Below, piece after piece: positions 60,126-64,000 of a DNA stretch of 64,000 nucleotides. A program made the position numbers and the translations under genes. How positions within the stretch are numbered: the stretch's first letter is position 1; each line of letters begins with the position of its first letter. Origin of the DNA: Paroedura picta (taxonomy: Eukaryota; Chordata; Lepidosauria; Squamata; Gekkonidae); NCBI RefSeq assembly GCF_049243985.1, contig NC_135373.1, positions 82,028,213 to 82,092,212 on the forward strand. Reading direction: 5' to 3'. Under the pieces are notes generated by a model that saw only the letters and a list, made by a program, of their open reading frames with translations, was not told the DNA's origin and searched no databases.

Positions 60126-60436
60126 GCAGCTGTTTTTGTTGATGGTGATTGCTAATGTGGTATAACATACATATGTTCCTGAAGTACTGTGGTATAACAT
60201 ACACAAACTGTTGAGTTTTTAAAATTCTATTCCTATTCTGAAGAACAATTCAGTGTATTCAGTAGCAACTAAACATTAAGTCCTTCTCACTTTGCTACAT
60301 GTACTGATTTATCTTGGCTTCAATAATAATTACAGTTTGGTCAGGGAAAGAAGGCAAAAAGGAAGAATCACAGTGTAAGGATGGCTTATTCAGTTAATTA
60401 GCTATTTTGTTGCAACTTGGCATGGGAATGTAAGAA

Positions 60437-60760
60437 GTACCCAACTAGATCAGATCAGTGGCCTACCTAGTCCAGCATCCTTTTCACACAGTTACCCGCC
60501 AGTTGAACTAGAGGGCCAAACAAGGAAAATGTAGAGACCAGACCTTCTTTTTGATGTTGCCTTCATCCTAACACTGATATTTAGACTCTGGATGCAGGAG
60601 ATCTCTTTCATCATTATGGCTAGTACCTACTGAGGGGCCTATTCTCCATGAATCTGTCTAACTCGCTTTTAAAGGCTGACCATCGTTATGCCCACTAGCG
60701 TAGATGTTCAATAGGTAGAAAGAGCACAGTATTTCTTCTCTGCCAATGCTACTGGCATTG
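60437..60760 (+). repeat. LINE 3'UTR-type repeat (CR1/L3-like), copy 2
   Basis: CTAGTCCAGCATCCTTTTCA, GAGGGCCAAACAAGG, ATTATGGCTAGTACCTACTG, CTCCATGAATCTGTCTAACT: longer than copy 1 and in the same orientation. Confidence 0.6.
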
Positions 60761-61368
60761 ACCAGAATTCAGTGCCATTTAGTGGCCTTTCTGGAAAAGG
60801 CAAAATATGTCCCTGTCCTCTCCCACAAAGTCCCTCTAACAGAGGATACCTAGGACATGCTCCTTGAACCAAATAACTCATTAAATTCTGAACACATTTT
60901 AATTATTCTGGCTCCTTTAATCTATTAGTTTTTCACATTCCGCTGTGTACACTTGTTAAAATTCATCCTATGCCATTGGCATCTGTGACTCTTTATGTCA
61001 CTATTTTATCACTTTTCCTTTTGCTCGCTTAGGTTTCGGTGCCACTTTGCCCGGTACAGATTAAAATGGAAAGTAATGAAATTGTAGTTTTCTATATTTC
61101 CACACTTACTGCCACAGATATAACTGCTTATAAGATGTAAAAGAAATTCTAGAGGGAATGTACTTAGTTTGGTTGTTCATATCTAATACTATACTATTTT
61201 AAGATTACACAAAATAACTATTGTTCTATTTATTGTACCCCTGCTTCAAACTATACATTCCAAACCAGTGCTTGTTTGTTTAGAAGGTAAACTATGTTGA
61301 ATGGGCTTACTCTCCCAAAAGTGTGCCTAAGATGGCAGCCTTGGGCTATCTCCTCATCATCATTACTT

Positions 61369-61808
61369 GGGACCACCATTGTTTATAGGCAACTTAGGAG
61401 TCACAGTGCTATTTTATTCTATTGCCTTGCAGTGGAACACTTTTTCGCTACAAAAGACGTGGAGTCAACTTCTTTTGGCATTAAAATAGCCACAACTTTA
61501 ATAACTGCTGGGCATTGGTCAGCATGGGGGAAAGGAACCAACCCTCTTGTGGCCCTCTAGCCACAAGGCAGCCAAGTTATTATTCCAGCAGGCTAGCAAG
61601 GGACCCTCTGGCACCCCATCAGGCTCCCCGTGCTCCCAATGATCGGCTGTTTATCAGGGAGGTGGCAGAATTTTGGGAACCCATTGAGACGTGGACCTCT
61701 GCTGGGTTCCCTTGCCACCCAGAAATGCGGCTCTGCCATCAAGGCCCTGGAGCCACCATTGTTTATAGGCAACTTAGGAGTTACAAATGCTATTTTATTT
61801 TATTATTG
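61369..61808 (+). repeat. Pair of ~55-bp direct repeats flanking ~325 bp
   Basis: CACCATTGTTTATAGGCAAC then TTAGGAGT and GCTATTTTATT occur at 61372-61425 and again at 61754-61806. The sequence between contains a 131-codon open frame (RLARDPLAPHQAPRAPNDRL and so on) that I do not recognise. Confidence 0.6.
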
Positions 61809-61825
61809 AATATTGCAGTTACTAT

Positions 61826-62098
61826 GAGCCTCTTGTGGCGCAGAGTGGTAAGTCTGAAAGCTTTGCCCATGAGGCTGAGAGTTCAATCCCAGCAGCCGGC
61901 TCAAGGTTGACTCAGCTTTCCATCCTTCCGAGGTCGGTAAAATGAGTACCCAGCTTGCTTGCTGGGGGGTAAACGGTCATGACTGGGGAAGGTACTGGCA
62001 AACCACCCCGTATTGAGTCTGCCATGAAAACGCTAGAGGGCGTCACCCCAAGGGTCAGACATGACTCGGTGCTTGCACAGGGGATACCTTTACCTTTA
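61826..62098 (+). repeat. Sauria SINE, copy 4
   Basis: Plus-strand full-length copy from GAGCCTCTTGTGGCGCAGAG to CTTTACCTTTA. Exact 13-bp target duplication TATTGCAGTTACT at 61811-61823 and 62099-62111. Confidence 0.9.
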
Positions 62099-62483
62099 TA
62101 TTGCAGTTACTTGCTCAAACTGAAGTAAAATTCGCACAAATCCATCATTTAGCAAAATTTCAGAACGCTTGAAATTCATGTTATTTTGAAAAACCATGTG
62201 AAAAAATTAAACTTTATTGTTAGTTTGAAATGTTATGTTAAGTATCAGTTCCAGTACTGTCCCACTCTAATTTTGTACAGCTCTGCCAACATCTGTTCTT
62301 TGGAATATTAAAAAATAAAATTCCAAATAAAAGTGTAGATGTTTGATTTTTTGCAAGCAATTATATTCTCAAGAAAATTAATCTAATTTATCTCCCAAAT
62401 TATATTGAGTTCTATTTCCTAATCATATTGGAGAGACTTCAAAAGTGCATCTTATTATGGTGATCACCAAACTTTAAAAGAAA

Positions 62484-62606
62484 AATGGGAATTTCCTGTC
62501 TGGAATTCCTCAGTGGTATCCCAGCCAAGTACTAACCAGGGACAATTATGTTTGGTTTCCAAGATCTAATAAGATGTGACTAACCTAGGCCATCCAGTTC
62601 ATAATT
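62484..62606 (-). repeat. 5S-rRNA-derived SINE, copy 2
   Basis: The minus strand reads CATCTTATTAGATCTTGGAA then GTCCCTGGTTAGTACTTGGC and TGGGATACCACTGAGGAATT, matching the 5S-like head. More decayed than copy 1. Confidence 0.75.
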
Positions 62607-62619
62607 CTCAAATCACAAA

Positions 62620-64000
62620 GTGCAAACCATGCGGATTGAAGAGCCTGTGCCAGTCATACACCTGTTCTAATCATGTGTGTCATGTGAATGGTCCATGCAT
62701 CTGTCCACAAACCTTTGCCTAAAATAGTGATCAGCAACTGTCAGTCAGAATCAACAGACTGTATTGGGGCAGAAAGATCAATAGCAGACTTGATTTAAGG
62801 CAATTTTAAATGCTCAGTGAAACATACACAGCCACACGTACACTGGGACTGTGGGGCTAAAAAGCATTCAAGCTGTTTAACTGATCCCCACAATTAGGAT
62901 CATCTGGAAATTCCCTAGCTCAGTAGTTGTCAGACTATTCCAGTGGGGAACTGAGGGTTCCTTGGAAGCTTATCATACGTTCTCCAATGAAAAAATAGTT
63001 ACTTCCCTGAAACTCCCCCACTTTCATTGGTCTTCCCTCCAATGTACAAACATGGGGGGGGGGGGGGGAGGCACAATCAGGATAGCATTCTCAGTCTGTG
63101 TGGGGAAATTTTAAATCCAACAGTCCCACCCTAAAATATACCCAAGGATGTGAAGGTAGCAAATTTGAAGACCATTGTTTCAGAATGAGCAGAAACCAAC
63201 TTAGTTGACACTTACACTGATGTAACTATACAGCTTAACAAAGCAAGACAAAAACCCAATTAATGACATTAGGCCCAAGCTAGAAATGATAGCAGCAACT
63301 GTGTCTCTTGTTCACAAGCCTGCCTCACTCACATCTTTGGCTTCAAAATAGAAAACTCAAGATAATCAAGGAGCCCATATGGTAGAGAGCACATGCCTTG
63401 TCATTTCCTTACAAACTATTTTGGCTACATATCAGTGTATTCAGACTTAAAATTTTCCCACTCAGTGTCCAGAGATTATGGTTTGTTCCCTTATTTGAAA
63501 CTTGTCTTAAGAAAGGCCAGGCAATATTACTGACACGGAATCATGGTTGGGTTTCATATTTGACTTTCAGTGCGTTACAAAAGCATTAGGCAATGATAAT
63601 TATCAGGCAATAACATTGTTACAGTCACTTTTTCTGTTTATTTGATGTATAATCCATCTCAGATTTTCAAGGCTGTTCAGAATATTCATTTAAAATGCAA
63701 ACGATCACTAAAAACTATTAAAGTCAGTCTGAACAACTAACAATTACAAATACATCAAGAAGAACCAATCAATTTCTATACACAGGAAGAACAAACGTTA
63801 AAAACATTTAAACATACACACACCAAGATCTCAAGATGTTAAAGGAGCCCCAAATCCAAAACAAAATTACACACACACCATAACACACATACAACTGGAA
63901 ACCTAAGTGAACAGCATGGAACATGGAACCATATTCAGAAGGCACAGTGCTGGGTTTATAGCAGTGGGGGGAGGGTATTCTGCAATTGGGGTGCCACTAC
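62620..64000. other. Right edge, no gene recognised
   Basis: Contains a 16-bp G-rich run at about 63053-63069 and CA-rich stretches at about 63810-63895. Nothing else is identifiable. Confidence 0.3.

Overview
This is vertebrate nuclear DNA, almost certainly from a squamate reptile and most likely a gecko. The evidence is two recognisable host genes with canonical GT-AG introns, plus a squamate repeat load: Sauria-type tRNA/BovB SINEs, 5S-rRNA-derived SINEs, a second tRNA-derived SINE I associate with geckos, CR1, L2, L1 and RTE/BovB LINEs, hAT, Harbinger and TA-target MITEs, Helitron-like elements and a DIRS-like element. No bacterial operon, CRISPR array, tRNA gene or rRNA gene was seen. 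Nearly all short open reading frames here are chance frames in repeats or introns.

Host genes. IL22 (interleukin-22) lies on the minus strand in five coding exons between 16718 and 14279 (186 aa). MDM1 (a microtubule-binding centriole/nuclear protein) lies on the minus strand in 14 coding exons between 47439 and 25447. Every exon phase matches and the MDM1 total is exactly 719 aa, close to the human length as I recall it. Both genes look intact. The order IL22 then MDM1, both on the same strand, matches the amniote IFNG-IL26-IL22-MDM1-RAP1B block. IL26 should lie left of the window and RAP1B right of it; I recognise no exon of either. A CpG-rich region with GC boxes and a CCAAT box around 46.95-47.65 kb is the MDM1 promoter.

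Layout. 1-14 kb is repeat-rich intergenic DNA: a LINE with reverse transcriptase (4.1-6.0 kb), a 41-bp minisatellite with CCAAT and ETS-like motifs (7.0-7.4 kb), a DIRS-like element with nearly identical inverted ends (7.9-10.65 kb) and a Harbinger-type element (11.96-12.85 kb). 14-17 kb is IL22. 17-25 kb holds SINEs, a hAT MITE, a long CR1 copy and an L2 end. 25-47.5 kb is MDM1; its introns carry a young L1 with a 19-bp target duplication, a second Harbinger copy only 98 bp from an exon, a TA-flanked MITE, a Helitron-like element and a possible alternative exon. 47.5-64 kb is intergenic: a second Helitron-like element, a BovB LINE split by a hAT MITE, three Sauria SINEs and long stretches with no recognisable feature.

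The two genes do not form a pathway; they are neighbours by conserved synteny. I found no convincing new biological system. The best leads are the phase-compatible candidate exon in MDM1, the NF-Y/ETS minisatellite downstream of IL22, the two paired non-autonomous transposon families whose ends can be defined to the base, and the very similar inverted ends of the DIRS-like element.
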